Shown: one piece after another, positions 1 through 7,482 of the stretch
Position numbering within the stretch: position 1 is the first letter of the stretch
How the letters are laid out: every line of letters begins with the position of its first letter
Source: Erysipelotrichales bacterium
Lineage (GTDB): Bacteria; Bacillota_I; Bacilli_A; Acholeplasmatales; WRBM01
Length of the DNA stretch: 49,995 nt
Direction of reading: 5' to 3'
Assembly: GCA_009784525.1 (NCBI GenBank)
Contig: WRBM01000011.1
Span: forward strand, 1 to 49,995
Made by a program: the position numbers and the translations under genes
The notes under the pieces: model-generated
Database searches by the model: none
The model's input: only the letters and a program-made list of their open reading frames with translations
Told to the model about the DNA's origin: nothing

Positions 1-1610
1 CAATATGGAACCGATACAACTTTAGTTAATCCGACAAGAGTTGGACATACATTCTTAGGTTGGTTCTTAAATGAAGATGGCACAGGAACAGTAATTACAG
101 TATTAGGCGCAAATGATTTTACAAGTGATATAATTCTTTATGCAGCATGGACGGCGAATACTTATACAATAACATTTGATGTTAATGGCGGGAACGCATT
201 AGTTCCAAACACGCAAGATGTGGTATTCGGAAATACATTTACTTTACCAGCACCGACAAGAGAAGGTCATACATTTAATGGTTGGATACATAATGGAAAT
301 TCATTTACAGCTGGTACATGGGATATCGCAAATGATGTAACATTAGTAGCGGATTGGACAGCTAATACTTATACAATTACTTTTGATGTCAATGGTGGAG
401 ATGCTTTAGTTCCTAATACGCAAGAAGTAACATTTGAACAGAACTTTACATTACCAACACCGACAAGAAGCGGATTCACGTTTACAGGTTGGTATAATGG
501 AACAGACTCAATTGTTTTAACAGGAACATGGAATATTGCCAATGATGTAACACTAATAGCATCATGGACAGCTAATGACTATACAATTACCTTTGACGTA
601 GCTGGTGGCGATGCACTATCTGATCAGACAGTAACATTTGGGCAAAGCTTCACATTGCCGACACCGACAAGAACAGGACATACATTTGATGGTTGGTTAC
701 ATAACGGAAATCCATTTACAGCCGGAACATGGGATATCGCAAACGATATTACTATAGTAGCGACCTGGACAGCTAACATTTATACAATTACATTTAATGT
801 TAATGGTGGAAATACATTAGTTCCAGGCACTCAAGATGTGGTATTCGGAACTACATTTACTTTGCCTACACCAACAAGAGAAGGTCATACATTTAATAGT
901 TGGACACATAATGAAAATCCATTTACAGTTGGTACATGGGATATCGCAAATGATGTGACACTAGTTGCGTCATGGACCGCAAATACTTACACGATTACAT
1001 TTAATGTTAATGGTGGAAATACATTAGTTCCAGGCACTCAAGATGTGGTATTCGGAGAAAGTTATACATTACCAACACCGACAAGAGAAGGACATACATT
1101 TGCGGGCTGGTATAATGGAACAGACTCAATTGCTTTAACAGGAACATGGACTATCGCCAATGATGTAACGCTAGTTGCGACATGGACGGCGAATAATTAT
1201 ACAATAACGCTTGATGTTAATGGCGGAAACGCATTAGTTCCAAATACACAAAATGTTACATTCGGTCAACCTTATACATTACCAACACCGACAAGGACTG
1301 GATTCACATTTGCGGGCTGGTATAATGGAACAGATTTGATCCCTTTAGATGGAACATGGGATATTACTAATGATACAACATTAATTGCACAATGGACAGC
1401 GAATACTTATACAATTACATTTAATGTTAATGGCGGTAATACATTGGTTCCAGATACTCAAGATGTGGTATTTGGAGAAAGTTATACATTACCAACTCCA
1501 ACAAGAAATTTTTATAATTTTGGTGGTTGGACATATAATTCGCTAGTGATTGCTCAGACTGGTATTTGGGAAATTAACACTAATGTTACACTAGTAGCAA
1601 GCTGGACGCC
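1..1610 (+). repeat. Tandem ~207-bp coding repeat (Listeria-Bacteroides repeat array)
   Basis: Eight successive units (first incomplete) repeat at about 207 bp within the large surface gene. Nucleotide conservation is high: phrases such as acattaccaacaccgacaag and gctaatacttatacaatta recur with few changes. Such an array can change unit number by recombination or slippage and may be collapsed in short-read assemblies. Confidence 0.85.
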
Positions 1611-2739
1611 AACAACCCAAGAGATTTTTCAATATGTTTCTATGGGTAATGCTCATGGAGTAGCAATTGACTATCAAGGAAGACTGTGGTCATGGGGTTC
1701 TAATGAAGATGGAAGAACAGGGCTAGGTATCTCTATTGGTAATACAAGTCAGCCAACATTAATTGATACAAATGAAATTAGATTTTACCGGGTTTCAGCA
1801 AGTAACGATTATACTATTGCAATTGATACATATGGAAGATTATGGAGTTGGGGTTCAAATAATCACGGAAGAACTGGATTAGGGATAGAATTAGGTTATA
1901 CTCTGATACCAACATTAATAGACACAGGAGCTACAGAATTTGTTTATATCTCAACAAGCGGAACAGTTCTTAGTACAGATTCTCATACTATTGCAATTGA
2001 TACGGAAGGAAGACTTTGGAGTTGGGGTTCAAACATACATGGCAAAGCAGGTCAAGGTGCAGGTCATCAAAATATTCTAATTCCTACAGAAATAGACACT
2101 GGAACAGTTAGGTTTATTAGTGTTGCATCAGGTCATTTACACAGCGTAGCTATTGATACCGCTGGTGGCTTATGGAGTTGGGGGTCTAATGGATTAGGAA
2201 GAACTGGTCTAGGAACTTCTGCTGGAAACACACTAGTTCCAACTAGAATTATTTCAACTACAAACTATCAATTTGTACTTGTCAGAACATCAAATAACCA
2301 TACAATAGCTATTGATATAGAGGGCAATGTCTGGAGTTGGGGATCTAACACTCAAGGACAAACTGGTTTAGGTCTGACTGCAGGGCATACACTTGATCCA
2401 ACTAGAATAGATGTTGGAAATGTTAGCTTTTTACAAGTTGACATGGGGAACTTTCACAACATTTTATTGGACACGGAAGGAAGACTTTGGAGTTTTGGTG
2501 GTAACGGTAGTGGCGCAACGGGATTAGGAATAACTTCTGGAAACACTATATATCCTGAAATGCTTGATACAGGAACTTTAAGATTTAACCATATTTCTTC
2601 TGGTAGCAATAACAATATGGCAATCGATACATACGGCAGAATTTGGAGCTGGGGTAGTAATGCCAACGGAAGAACAGGTCAAGGAGTAACAAGCGGATCT
2701 AATAGCGTACCGATTTTAAATCTAAATTTACTTAATTAA
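1..2739 (+). CDS. Large repeat-rich surface protein, 3' part (Listeria-Bacteroides repeats + RCC1-like repeats); 5' end outside window
   Basis: The frame is open from base 1, so the true start lies upstream and the window shows the last 912 residues. Residues 1 to about 535 are eight units (the first partial) of roughly 69 residues with the pattern TLPTPTREGHTFxGW, then WDIANDVTLVAxWTANTYTI. This is the Listeria-Bacteroides repeat (InlB B-repeat/Flg_new type) found in cell-surface adhesin-like proteins. From about residue 540 there are seven RCC1-type repeats, each with a core like LWSWGSNxxGRTGLG; seven is the number needed for a closed RCC1 propeller. No sorting signal (LPXTG) or C-terminal membrane segment is visible before the stop, so any anchor must be N-terminal and outside the window. 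The protein is probably extracellular and binds a ligand. The ligand cannot be inferred. Confidence 0.85.
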   Translation, partial: QYGTDTTLVNPTRVGHTFLGWFLNEDGTGTVITVLGANDFTSDIILYAAWTANTYTITFDVNGGNALVPNTQDVVFGNTFTLPAPTREGHTFNGWIHNGNSFTAGTWDIANDVTLVADWTANTYTITFDVNGGDALVPNTQEVTFEQNFTLPTPTRSGFTFTGWYNGTDSIVLTGTWNIANDVTLIASWTANDYTITFDVAGGDALSDQTVTFGQSFTLPTPTRTGHTFDGWLHNGNPFTAGTWDIANDITIVATWTANIYTITFNVNGGNTLVPGTQDVVFGTTFTLPTPTREGHTFNSWTHNENPFTVGTWDIANDVTLVASWTANTYTITFNVNGGNTLVPGTQDVVFGESYTLPTPTREGHTFAGWYNGTDSIALTGTWTIANDVTLVATWTANNYTITLDVNGGNALVPNTQNVTFGQPYTLPTPTRTGFTFAGWYNGTDLIPLDGTWDITNDTTLIAQWTANTYTITFNVNGGNTLVPDTQDVVFGESYTLPTPTRNFYNFGGWTYNSLVIAQTGIWEINTNVTLVASWTPTTQEIFQYVSMGNAHGVAIDYQGRLWSWGSNEDGRTGLGISIGNTSQPTLIDTNEIRFYRVSASNDYTIAIDTYGRLWSWGSNNHGRTGLGIELGYTLIPTLIDTGATEFVYISTSGTVLSTDSHTIAIDTEGRLWSWGSNIHGKAGQGAGHQNILIPTEIDTGTVRFISVASGHLHSVAIDTAGGLWSWGSNGLGRTGLGTSAGNTLVPTRIISTTNYQFVLVRTSNNHTIAIDIEGNVWSWGSNTQGQTGLGLTAGHTLDPTRIDVGNVSFLQVDMGNFHNILLDTEGRLWSFGGNGSGATGLGITSGNTIYPEMLDTGTLRFNHISSGSNNNMAIDTYGRIWSWGSNANGRTGQGVTSGSNSVPILNLNLLN

Positions 2740-2761
2740 CTAATGCTAGTAGCATATAAAG

Positions 2762-2800
2762 AAATGCGAGACTCCACACTGGAAATTCTCGCATTTTTTT
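2762..2800 (+). terminator. Rho-independent terminator of the repeat protein gene
   Basis: Perfect stem AAATGCGAGA (2762-2771) / TCTCGCATTT (2787-2796), running into seven T's, starting 22 bases after the stop codon. Confidence 0.85.
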
Positions 2801-2917
2801 GTTTATTAACTATTCAAATGTTAATAAAATTTCTGTTAAAAAACAAATGTTAGGAATATGACTAGCAAAGTTATATATTTCTAGGAAGAAATCAATGTCT
2901 TGGGTTAAAAATCCGTT

Positions 2918-2983
2918 TTTACGCAAATCTTCGTAAGCTATTTCGAAAAATAATTTGCGGAGATTTGCGTAAAATGATATAAT
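2918..2983 (+). promoter_or_regulatory. Promoter with overlapping long inverted repeat (candidate operator) upstream of the VOC gene
   Basis: The perfect 13-bp inverted repeat TTTACGCAAATCT (2918-2930) / AGATTTGCGTAAA (2961-2973) has a 30-bp centre. The right arm sits between a -35-like TTGCGG (2955-2960) and an extended -10 TGATATAAT (2975-2983), with 17 bp between the hexamers. An arm lying inside the promoter spacer is typical of a repressor site, though a leftover terminator-like hairpin is possible. The rest of the 311-base gap 2740-3051 holds only the upstream terminator and this promoter; I see no gene in it. Confidence 0.55.
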
Positions 2984-3051
2984 TGTTTTGTAAACTAAAG
3001 TTAGGAACTGTTATTAAACTGTAACAGAATTTTGCACAAGGAGATATTAAT

Positions 3052-3474
3052 ATGCTTAAAGTAACACCTAATTTTCACTTTAGAGGTCAAGGTAAACAGG
3101 CTATTGAATTATATAAGAAAGCTTTTGGCGCTGAAGTCAAAATTTTATATTGTAATTCAGATGCTCATCCAAAGGACTGTGCATTAGAAAGCGCGAATCA
3201 AGGAGACCTTATTTACCATGCTGAAATTTATATTGGTCAGCAACGAATAACACTGACGGATACACCAGACGATCCGATTCCTAATACAAATCCTTTATCC
3301 TTATTAATTACCTTTGAAACAGCCAAAGCTGTCAAAAAAGCCTATGAAATAATGAAAGAAGGCGCAACGATTATTTATCCTATCCAAACTACAACTTATA
3401 GTTCCTGTTTTGTTTCTCTTATTGATAAGTTTGGAATGCGCTGGGAATTAATGACTGAACAAACAGAAAAATAA
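3052..3474 (+). CDS. VOC-superfamily (PhnB/glyoxalase-like) protein
   Basis: At 140 residues it has the usual length and layout of the PhnB-like branch of the vicinal-oxygen-chelate fold. It opens with VTPNFHFRGQGKQAIELYKK, which matches the family's start (beta strand, then helix with AIxFYkkaFGAe). It continues with HAEIYIGQQRITLTD and ends with DKFGMRWELMTE. The family includes metal-dependent lyases and dioxygenases as well as drug-binding proteins, so the substrate cannot be read off. Start ATG follows AAGGAG at good spacing. It is a single gene with its own promoter and a probable operator (2918-2983), which suggests inducible expression. Confidence 0.8.
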   Translation: MLKVTPNFHFRGQGKQAIELYKKAFGAEVKILYCNSDAHPKDCALESANQGDLIYHAEIYIGQQRITLTDTPDDPIPNTNPLSLLITFETAKAVKKAYEIMKEGATIIYPIQTTTYSSCFVSLIDKFGMRWELMTEQTEK

Positions 3475-3497
3475 TTATAATTTATAATATTACAAGT

Positions 3498-3552
3498 AGT
3501 TTTATTTGCTTTATCTAGAACATTTTCTAAAAATAAAAAGTTTAAATTTACT
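3498..3552 (+). repeat. Dispersed intergenic repeat, short copy C
   Basis: AGTTTTATTTGCTT, TCTAGAACATTTTCT and AAAGTTTAAATT occur here in the same order and spacing as at 49908-49961, with only scattered differences over about 50 bases. The promoter part that follows in the other copies is replaced here by unrelated sequence, so this copy is partial. Confidence 0.6.
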
Positions 3553-3742
3553 ATCTTGACCACATAACCCATGCGATATGCTGGACTTTGTCATACTCAC
3601 CCCTTTGACAGAGATTTTTTTAGATGTACATTGATTTAATGTAAACTGTTTGGCTTGTTTTATGATGAATGCTTTTCATTAAAACTAGCATTTTAAGCAA
3701 TTTCATATAATTGAAAGACCCTTAAAAGGAGAGGAATTAAAA

Positions 3743-4291
3743 GTGAATAAAAAAAATGTTATAATATCCTTAATAGTAATTCTATTTTGTGCTATAGCAT
3801 TAAGTGCTTGTAGTTCAAACAGTGGAAGAATTAGAGGAAGCGAGGGCGCACGATATAGTGCGAGATTTTATGGTCGAACACCCAGAATTTTTGCGGAGAA
3901 TGATGTAATGCTTATTTCCTGTCTAGATGAGTTAGCTGAATGGAAAAAAAATGCATTAGAAGAATATGAAAAATTATTGCCTTCTTTAGTAGATCCAATA
4001 TATTTTGAAGAATATCTAAAAGCCTTTGAAGAAATGCTTTCAGAAAAATTATATGGATTTTCAAGTGATTTTTTTGTTGGAAATCAAGTTATAATATTAC
4101 CCAATCTGTCTTCAGGTACATTTGAGCAATTTGCAGTTAGAAATATAAATTATTATAATGGCAATTTAAGTATAGAACTTAGAATAATAAGGTCATTTAG
4201 AGCATCAGATAGTTTAGGAATTCGTCAATTTGGAATAATTGAAATCACAAAAATTTCAGCAGACTTAAATATTGATTTAAGCATTACATAA
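3743..4291 (+). CDS. Small lipoprotein of unknown function
   Basis: 182 residues. The N-terminus is a lipoprotein signal: two lysines, a hydrophobic stretch and the lipobox LSAC, with the modified cysteine at about residue 23. The mature part is about 160 residues, beginning with a basic low-complexity linker (SSNSGRIRGSEGARYSARFY) and then a mixed alpha/beta region I do not recognise. The start is GTG, set by AAGGAGAGG about 8 bases upstream; the ATG just after it is not in this frame. A -10-like TATAAT lies at 3706-3711 with no good -35. It stands alone, with a decayed small gene downstream. Membrane attachment is well supported; function is unknown. Confidence 0.75.
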   Translation: MNKKNVIISLIVILFCAIALSACSSNSGRIRGSEGARYSARFYGRTPRIFAENDVMLISCLDELAEWKKNALEEYEKLLPSLVDPIYFEEYLKAFEEMLSEKLYGFSSDFFVGNQVIILPNLSSGTFEQFAVRNINYYNGNLSIELRIIRSFRASDSLGIRQFGIIEITKISADLNIDLSIT

Positions 4292-4313
4292 TAATATCGA
4301 AAAAGAGGAAATA

Positions 4314-4440
4314 ATGAAAAATCATTAATAAAATAAAATTTAAACTTGCAATTATAGCTGTAATAAACTTATTTGTAGCGAGCCTCATATCCATTAACAT
4401 ATGGAATTTGCTTATTCCTATAATCACTTGCAAAGGATAA
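4314..4440 (+). pseudogene. Frameshifted remnant of a small membrane or secreted protein
   Basis: A good ribosome site (AGAGGAA) precedes ATG 4314, but the frame stops after four codons. Removing one A from the five-A run just after the start would give a 41-residue product beginning MKIINKIKFKLAIIAVINLF, which looks like a signal peptide or single membrane helix, ending at the TAA at 4438. The preserved start region and hydrophobic segment suggest a recently broken gene. A sequencing error in the A run or chance AT-rich hydrophobicity is possible. Confidence 0.35.
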
Positions 4441-4496
4441 AAGATACTGTTTTTGCAATTAATAAATGAAAAATTTTCACTTGTTTGGCAATAAAA

Positions 4497-4514
4497 AAAG
4501 CTTGACCATAAAGC
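4497..4514 (-). terminator. Possible weak terminator for tRNA-Cys
   Basis: On the minus strand, a short GCTT/AAGC stem (4511-4514 with 4500-4503) runs into seven T's. The stem is only four pairs, so support is weak. Confidence 0.3.
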
Positions 4515-4516
4515 AA

Positions 4517-4572
4517 TATAACAGCTCGATCATAAAATCGACAAATTTTAAAAAGCTGTTATAAAGTTTTTG
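4517..4572 (+). terminator. Hairpin with T-run, plus-strand terminator
   Basis: Perfect 10-bp inverted repeat TATAACAGCT (4517-4526) / AGCTGTTATA (4554-4563) with a 27-base loop that can pair further (CGAT with ATCG), followed by AAGTTTTTG. It would stop plus-strand transcription from the lipoprotein gene and remnant before it runs against the tRNA. The loop is long, so confidence is moderate. Confidence 0.5.
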
Positions 4573-4593
4573 TCTAGCTACCTTAAAAATGCA

Positions 4594-4667
4594 TGGAGGC
4601 CCCGACCAGATTTGAACTGGTGATCAAGCTGTTGCAGAGCCATGCCTTACCACTTGGCTACAGGGCC
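4594..4667 (-). tRNA. tRNA-Cys (anticodon GCA)
   Basis: Read on the minus strand, the sequence folds as a cloverleaf. The acceptor is GGCCCTG/CGGGGCC with one G-U pair, the D stem GCC/GGC, the anticodon loop CTGCAAC with anticodon GCA, and the T arm ACCAG-TTCAAAT-CTGGT. The discriminator is U followed by an encoded CCA. U73 together with GCA is the cysteine identity set. It stands alone on the minus strand between plus-strand genes. Confidence 0.95.
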
Positions 4668-4698
4668 TTCTATTAATTATATTCTGCAAGCAATAAAT

Positions 4699-4726
4699 AT
4701 TATACTTTATTTTGATATAAAGTCAA
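4699..4726 (-). promoter_or_regulatory. Promoter of tRNA-Cys
   Basis: On the minus strand, TTGACT (4726-4721), 16 bp, TATAAT (4704-4699). Transcription would start near 4692, about 25 bases before the mature tRNA. Confidence 0.65.
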
Positions 4727-4830
4727 TAAAATTATCTTATTTTCTTAAATTTAGGTTGATTTTTTTTCATGACAAAAGAAATTCTATTTTCTTATTATTA
4801 ATAATATTTATACTTTAATGTATACAATTA

Positions 4831-4962
4831 CGCACATGCATATGTAGAAATTTTTCAAATTAAACCTCAAAAAAATTATTTTATTTACTTTATTTAGGGG
4901 ATTTTTCAACTATTCAAAAGTTTAAATTAATCCTTGTTTTTTCTAGATTTTGGTGATATAAT
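4831..4962 (+). repeat. Dispersed promoter-bearing intergenic repeat, copy A
   Basis: This copy shares ordered blocks with 49864-49994: CGCAC, TCAAATT then AACCTCAAAA, TTTATTT, AGTTTAAATTAATCCTTGTTT, CTAGATTTT and an extended -10. The 3' 45 bases are nearly identical in the two copies; the 5' part is more diverged. It supplies the promoter of the ACP operon. The gap 4292-5050 otherwise holds the remnant, terminators and tRNA already listed. Confidence 0.65.
4934..4962 (+). promoter_or_regulatory. Promoter of acpP operon, inside repeat copy A
   Basis: TTGTTT (4934-4939), 17 bp, TATAAT (4957-4962), with an extended -10 TG at 4954-4955. The leader to the ACP start is about 80 bases. Confidence 0.75.
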
Positions 4963-5050
4963 ATCTTATAGTTTAAGAACTAAAGAAGTATTAATAGTTA
5001 GTGCGGATATTAATGCCAATTTAAAATATAATGTATAAAGGAGAAATAAT

Positions 5051-5278
5051 ATGGTATTTGAAAAAATTAAGCAACTTATATTAAATGAAATAAAAATTGA
5101 TGAAGCAAAAATCACAATGGATGCGAAATTTGATGAGGATTTAGGCGCAGATAGCCTTGATGCAGTAGAAATGGTTATGGGTGTTGAAGATCAATTTGAT
5201 ATCAAGTTATCTGATGAGGAAATGCAAAGTTTAAAAACCGTTGGTGACTTAGTCCGTATAGTAGAAGCAAAAATATAA
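5051..5278 (+). CDS. acpP: Acyl carrier protein
   Basis: 75 residues, the normal length for a free-standing ACP. It has the four-helix pattern and the phosphopantetheine site in DLGADSLDAVEMVM, where the serine of DSL receives the 4'-phosphopantetheine arm. The acidic second helix and the closing TVGDLVRIVEAKI are typical of fatty-acid ACPs. ATG is preceded by AAGGAG. No fatty-acid synthesis gene is nearby; the next gene, 34 bases on, is a LeuRS-like protein without catalytic motifs. The promoter lies in the dispersed repeat upstream. It could serve fatty acid or phospholipid synthesis generally, or be a specialised carrier; the sequence alone does not decide. Confidence 0.9.
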   Translation: MVFEKIKQLILNEIKIDEAKITMDAKFDEDLGADSLDAVEMVMGVEDQFDIKLSDEEMQSLKTVGDLVRIVEAKI

Positions 5279-5312
5279 AAATATTACTGGCTAGCGGAAT
5301 CAGGAGATAAAA

Positions 5313-6866
5313 ATGAATTATAACTTTAGCGAAACGGAAAAAAGAATCAGTGATTTCTGGCGTAAAAACCATGTCTTCAGAACCTTAAAAGACCGTTTTC
5401 GTCCGAAGGCACTTTTGATCGGTTTAGATAGTAATCCATACTTCTGGGTTATCACCGATCTTTTAGCGCGCAAATTAAGAATGGACGGCTACAATGTTTT
5501 TGTTTCCCTTCCTAGTTATCCAAATATTGACTTAGGCTTTAGTTTTGATTATGAAAAGATTAATATAGACTTTGATTATAAAAAACAATTTTCTGGACTT
5601 ATCAAAAATGTTCATACTGTCAGTTTCTTTCAGGAAAATATAAGTATTAGGGAAGAGTTCAGGCAGTTGATTGATGATTTGAACATTGATTCGGAAGAAA
5701 ATTTTCTTCTTAAAAAAGAACAAGGTTATTTAATTAAACTTTCTTTTCAAGACTTATTTTTAGGTTGTGATATCTTTATGAATGATTGTGCCAATCTCTT
5801 TGGAGCTACATTTGTTAAGATGTCAATAAACATTAAGGATTTTAAGAACTATTGTAGTGAAGATGAATTAACTACTATTAAGCAATTCTTGCGTAATGAT
5901 CAGGAATTAACTTGTTTTTCAGGGAATTACATTATTAATCCATTAAACAAATATAAAATGCCTGTTTTTTTTGTTAAAAATCAAAAAGAGGATTTTCAAA
6001 TCGGAATTCCTGGTTTAATTGAAGATGATTTTATTTTTGCTAGCCGAAACGATTTAGACATTATAAAAATTAAGAAGAATAATTTGTTTGTTAATAGTGA
6101 TTTTGTTAATGGTCTTGATTTAAATCACGCCAATCAACTTGTTTTTGATAAATTAACAACACAAGGAGTTATTAACTTAGAAGAAAGAAGTGTCTCTGAT
6201 CATCTTTTCAAGAATTATTTAAGTTTCAATCAGGAAAAACTGATTAAAGCTTTGATATTTTTCTGTCAGGTTTTAAAAGATCACTTTGTTAATATGGATT
6301 TTAATAATTCTGACAGCAAAGATGAACTAAATGATTGGTTAAAAAATTGTTATGTTTTCGCAAATAATAAGCAAGCTGAAGATATTAACTATCTTTTGCT
6401 TGCGAATATAGTTTTGGAAAAACAAAATATTATCAAAGAACGAATTAAAAGTTTGTGTGTTATTAATTATAAGACTAGTGCTAAAGATATAATGTCTTTG
6501 GATGTCTGGCGCTTATCAGTTTTACTGAATACTGAAGAAGATGATTCAATTTGGCAGTTAATTTATGATATTTATAAATTGGCTTTTATTAATATTGTTT
6601 CAGAAACAGCAGAGCTTAAAGGAAATATCGATTTCTTGATTACGAAAACAAAAGATATTTATGAAAAACATAATTTTCGTTTGTTTTTTGATATTGTCCG
6701 CGCTTTTGTTTCTGAAGCTCTGAGGCTTAAGCAAATCGGGCATCATCAATTACTCAAGTTTTTAAAGTTTATTCACCCAATTTTACCTTTTATCAGCGAA
6801 GAATTATATATTGTTAAGATTAATGGTAATACTACTATTAGTTACGAAAGTTTTCCAACACTTTAG
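5313..6866 (+). CDS. Leucyl-tRNA synthetase-like protein lacking the catalytic and editing motifs
   Basis: 517 residues against roughly 800 for a real LeuRS. Several LeuRS landmarks can be lined up: an N-terminal ETEKRISDFWRKNHVFRT; LARKLRMDGYNV (about 51-62), which in LeuRS follows the HIGH helix; NLFGATFV (161-168) from the editing domain; INPLNKYKMPVFF (208-220); GLDLNHANQLVFDKL (267-281); and a C-terminal HPILPFISEEL like the anticodon-binding domain of the Leu/Ile/Val enzymes. The HIGH box is replaced by NPYFW. The KMSKS-bearing second half of the catalytic domain is missing between about residues 300 and 310. The editing threonine-rich motif reads MNDCAN instead of TTRPDT. It cannot be an ordinary synthetase. 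Start ATG follows CAGGAG. It is probably cotranscribed with ACP and rubrerythrin. A role in tRNA or partner binding is possible but unproven. Confidence 0.7.
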   Translation: MNYNFSETEKRISDFWRKNHVFRTLKDRFRPKALLIGLDSNPYFWVITDLLARKLRMDGYNVFVSLPSYPNIDLGFSFDYEKINIDFDYKKQFSGLIKNVHTVSFFQENISIREEFRQLIDDLNIDSEENFLLKKEQGYLIKLSFQDLFLGCDIFMNDCANLFGATFVKMSINIKDFKNYCSEDELTTIKQFLRNDQELTCFSGNYIINPLNKYKMPVFFVKNQKEDFQIGIPGLIEDDFIFASRNDLDIIKIKKNNLFVNSDFVNGLDLNHANQLVFDKLTTQGVINLEERSVSDHLFKNYLSFNQEKLIKALIFFCQVLKDHFVNMDFNNSDSKDELNDWLKNCYVFANNKQAEDINYLLLANIVLEKQNIIKERIKSLCVINYKTSAKDIMSLDVWRLSVLLNTEEDDSIWQLIYDIYKLAFINIVSETAELKGNIDFLITKTKDIYEKHNFRLFFDIVRAFVSEALRLKQIGHHQLLKFLKFIHPILPFISEELYIVKINGNTTISYESFPTL

Positions 6867-6901
6867 AAAACTAAATTAAATATTTTATAAGGAGAGTTTT
6901 T

Positions 6902-7441
6902 ATGAAATTAAAAGGATCAAAAACAGAACAAAATTTAAGAACCGCTTTCTCAGGTGAATCAGAAGCTAGAAATAAATATACTTATTTCGCTTCGCAAGCT
7001 CGTAAAGAAGGATTTGTGCAAATTGCCAATATTCTGGAGGAGACAGCTAATAATGAAAAGGAACATGCTAAAATTTGGTTTAAAATCCTGCACGACGATA
7101 AAATGCCTGATACCAAAGAGTGCCTAAAACTGGCTGCACAGGGTGAACATTATGAGTGGGCGGAAATGTATAAGGGTTTTAGTGAAACCGCCAAGGAAGA
7201 AGGATTTGACCGTATTGCCTTTCTTTTTTCAGAAGTCGGAAAAATCGAACGCCAGCACGAAGAAAGATTTAATACGCTTTTAGCTAATGTTACTAGTAAT
7301 AAAGTCTTTGCTAAAGAAAATAAAGTTTTATGGATCTGCACAAACTGCGGACATACTCATGAAGACAATAAGGCTTTGGAAATTTGTCCAGTCTGTAGCC
7401 ACCCACAAGCATATTTTGAAATCAAATCATTCAATTATTAA
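6902..7441 (+). CDS. rbr: Rubrerythrin
   Basis: 179 residues, two domains. Residues 1 to about 140 are a ferritin-like four-helix bundle with the diiron ligand patterns ESEARNKY (first Glu) and EETANNEKEHAKIW (ExxH type), repeated as EVGKIERQHEERF. Residues 145-175 are a rubredoxin-like FeS4 domain with CTNCG and CPVCS pairs. Rubrerythrins reduce hydrogen peroxide in the cytoplasm of anaerobes and microaerophiles, so this points to an oxygen-sensitive lifestyle. Start ATG follows AAGGAGAG. It lies 35 bases after the LeuRS-like gene and likely shares its transcript. I saw no PerR box directly upstream, although PerR-type sites exist elsewhere in the window. Confidence 0.93.
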   Translation: MKLKGSKTEQNLRTAFSGESEARNKYTYFASQARKEGFVQIANILEETANNEKEHAKIWFKILHDDKMPDTKECLKLAAQGEHYEWAEMYKGFSETAKEEGFDRIAFLFSEVGKIERQHEERFNTLLANVTSNKVFAKENKVLWICTNCGHTHEDNKALEICPVCSHPQAYFEIKSFNY

Positions 7442-7482
7442 TAAAAAAAGGGATTTAACATATATTTAATTGGTGATAATAT

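Noticed and set aside
1-1610. Regular ~207-bp repeats that could suggest a CRISPR or satellite array
   Set aside because: The repeats are in one open frame, the unit is far longer than a CRISPR unit, and no spacers exist; they encode protein repeats.
2454-2666. Minus-strand open frame inside the repeat protein gene
   Set aside because: It is antisense to RCC1 repeats, has no ribosome site, and its codons mirror the repeat pattern.
3605-3632. TTGACA followed by TACATT as a promoter for the small lipoprotein
   Set aside because: The -35 is perfect but the -10 is poor and over 100 bases from the start codon; not firm enough to list.
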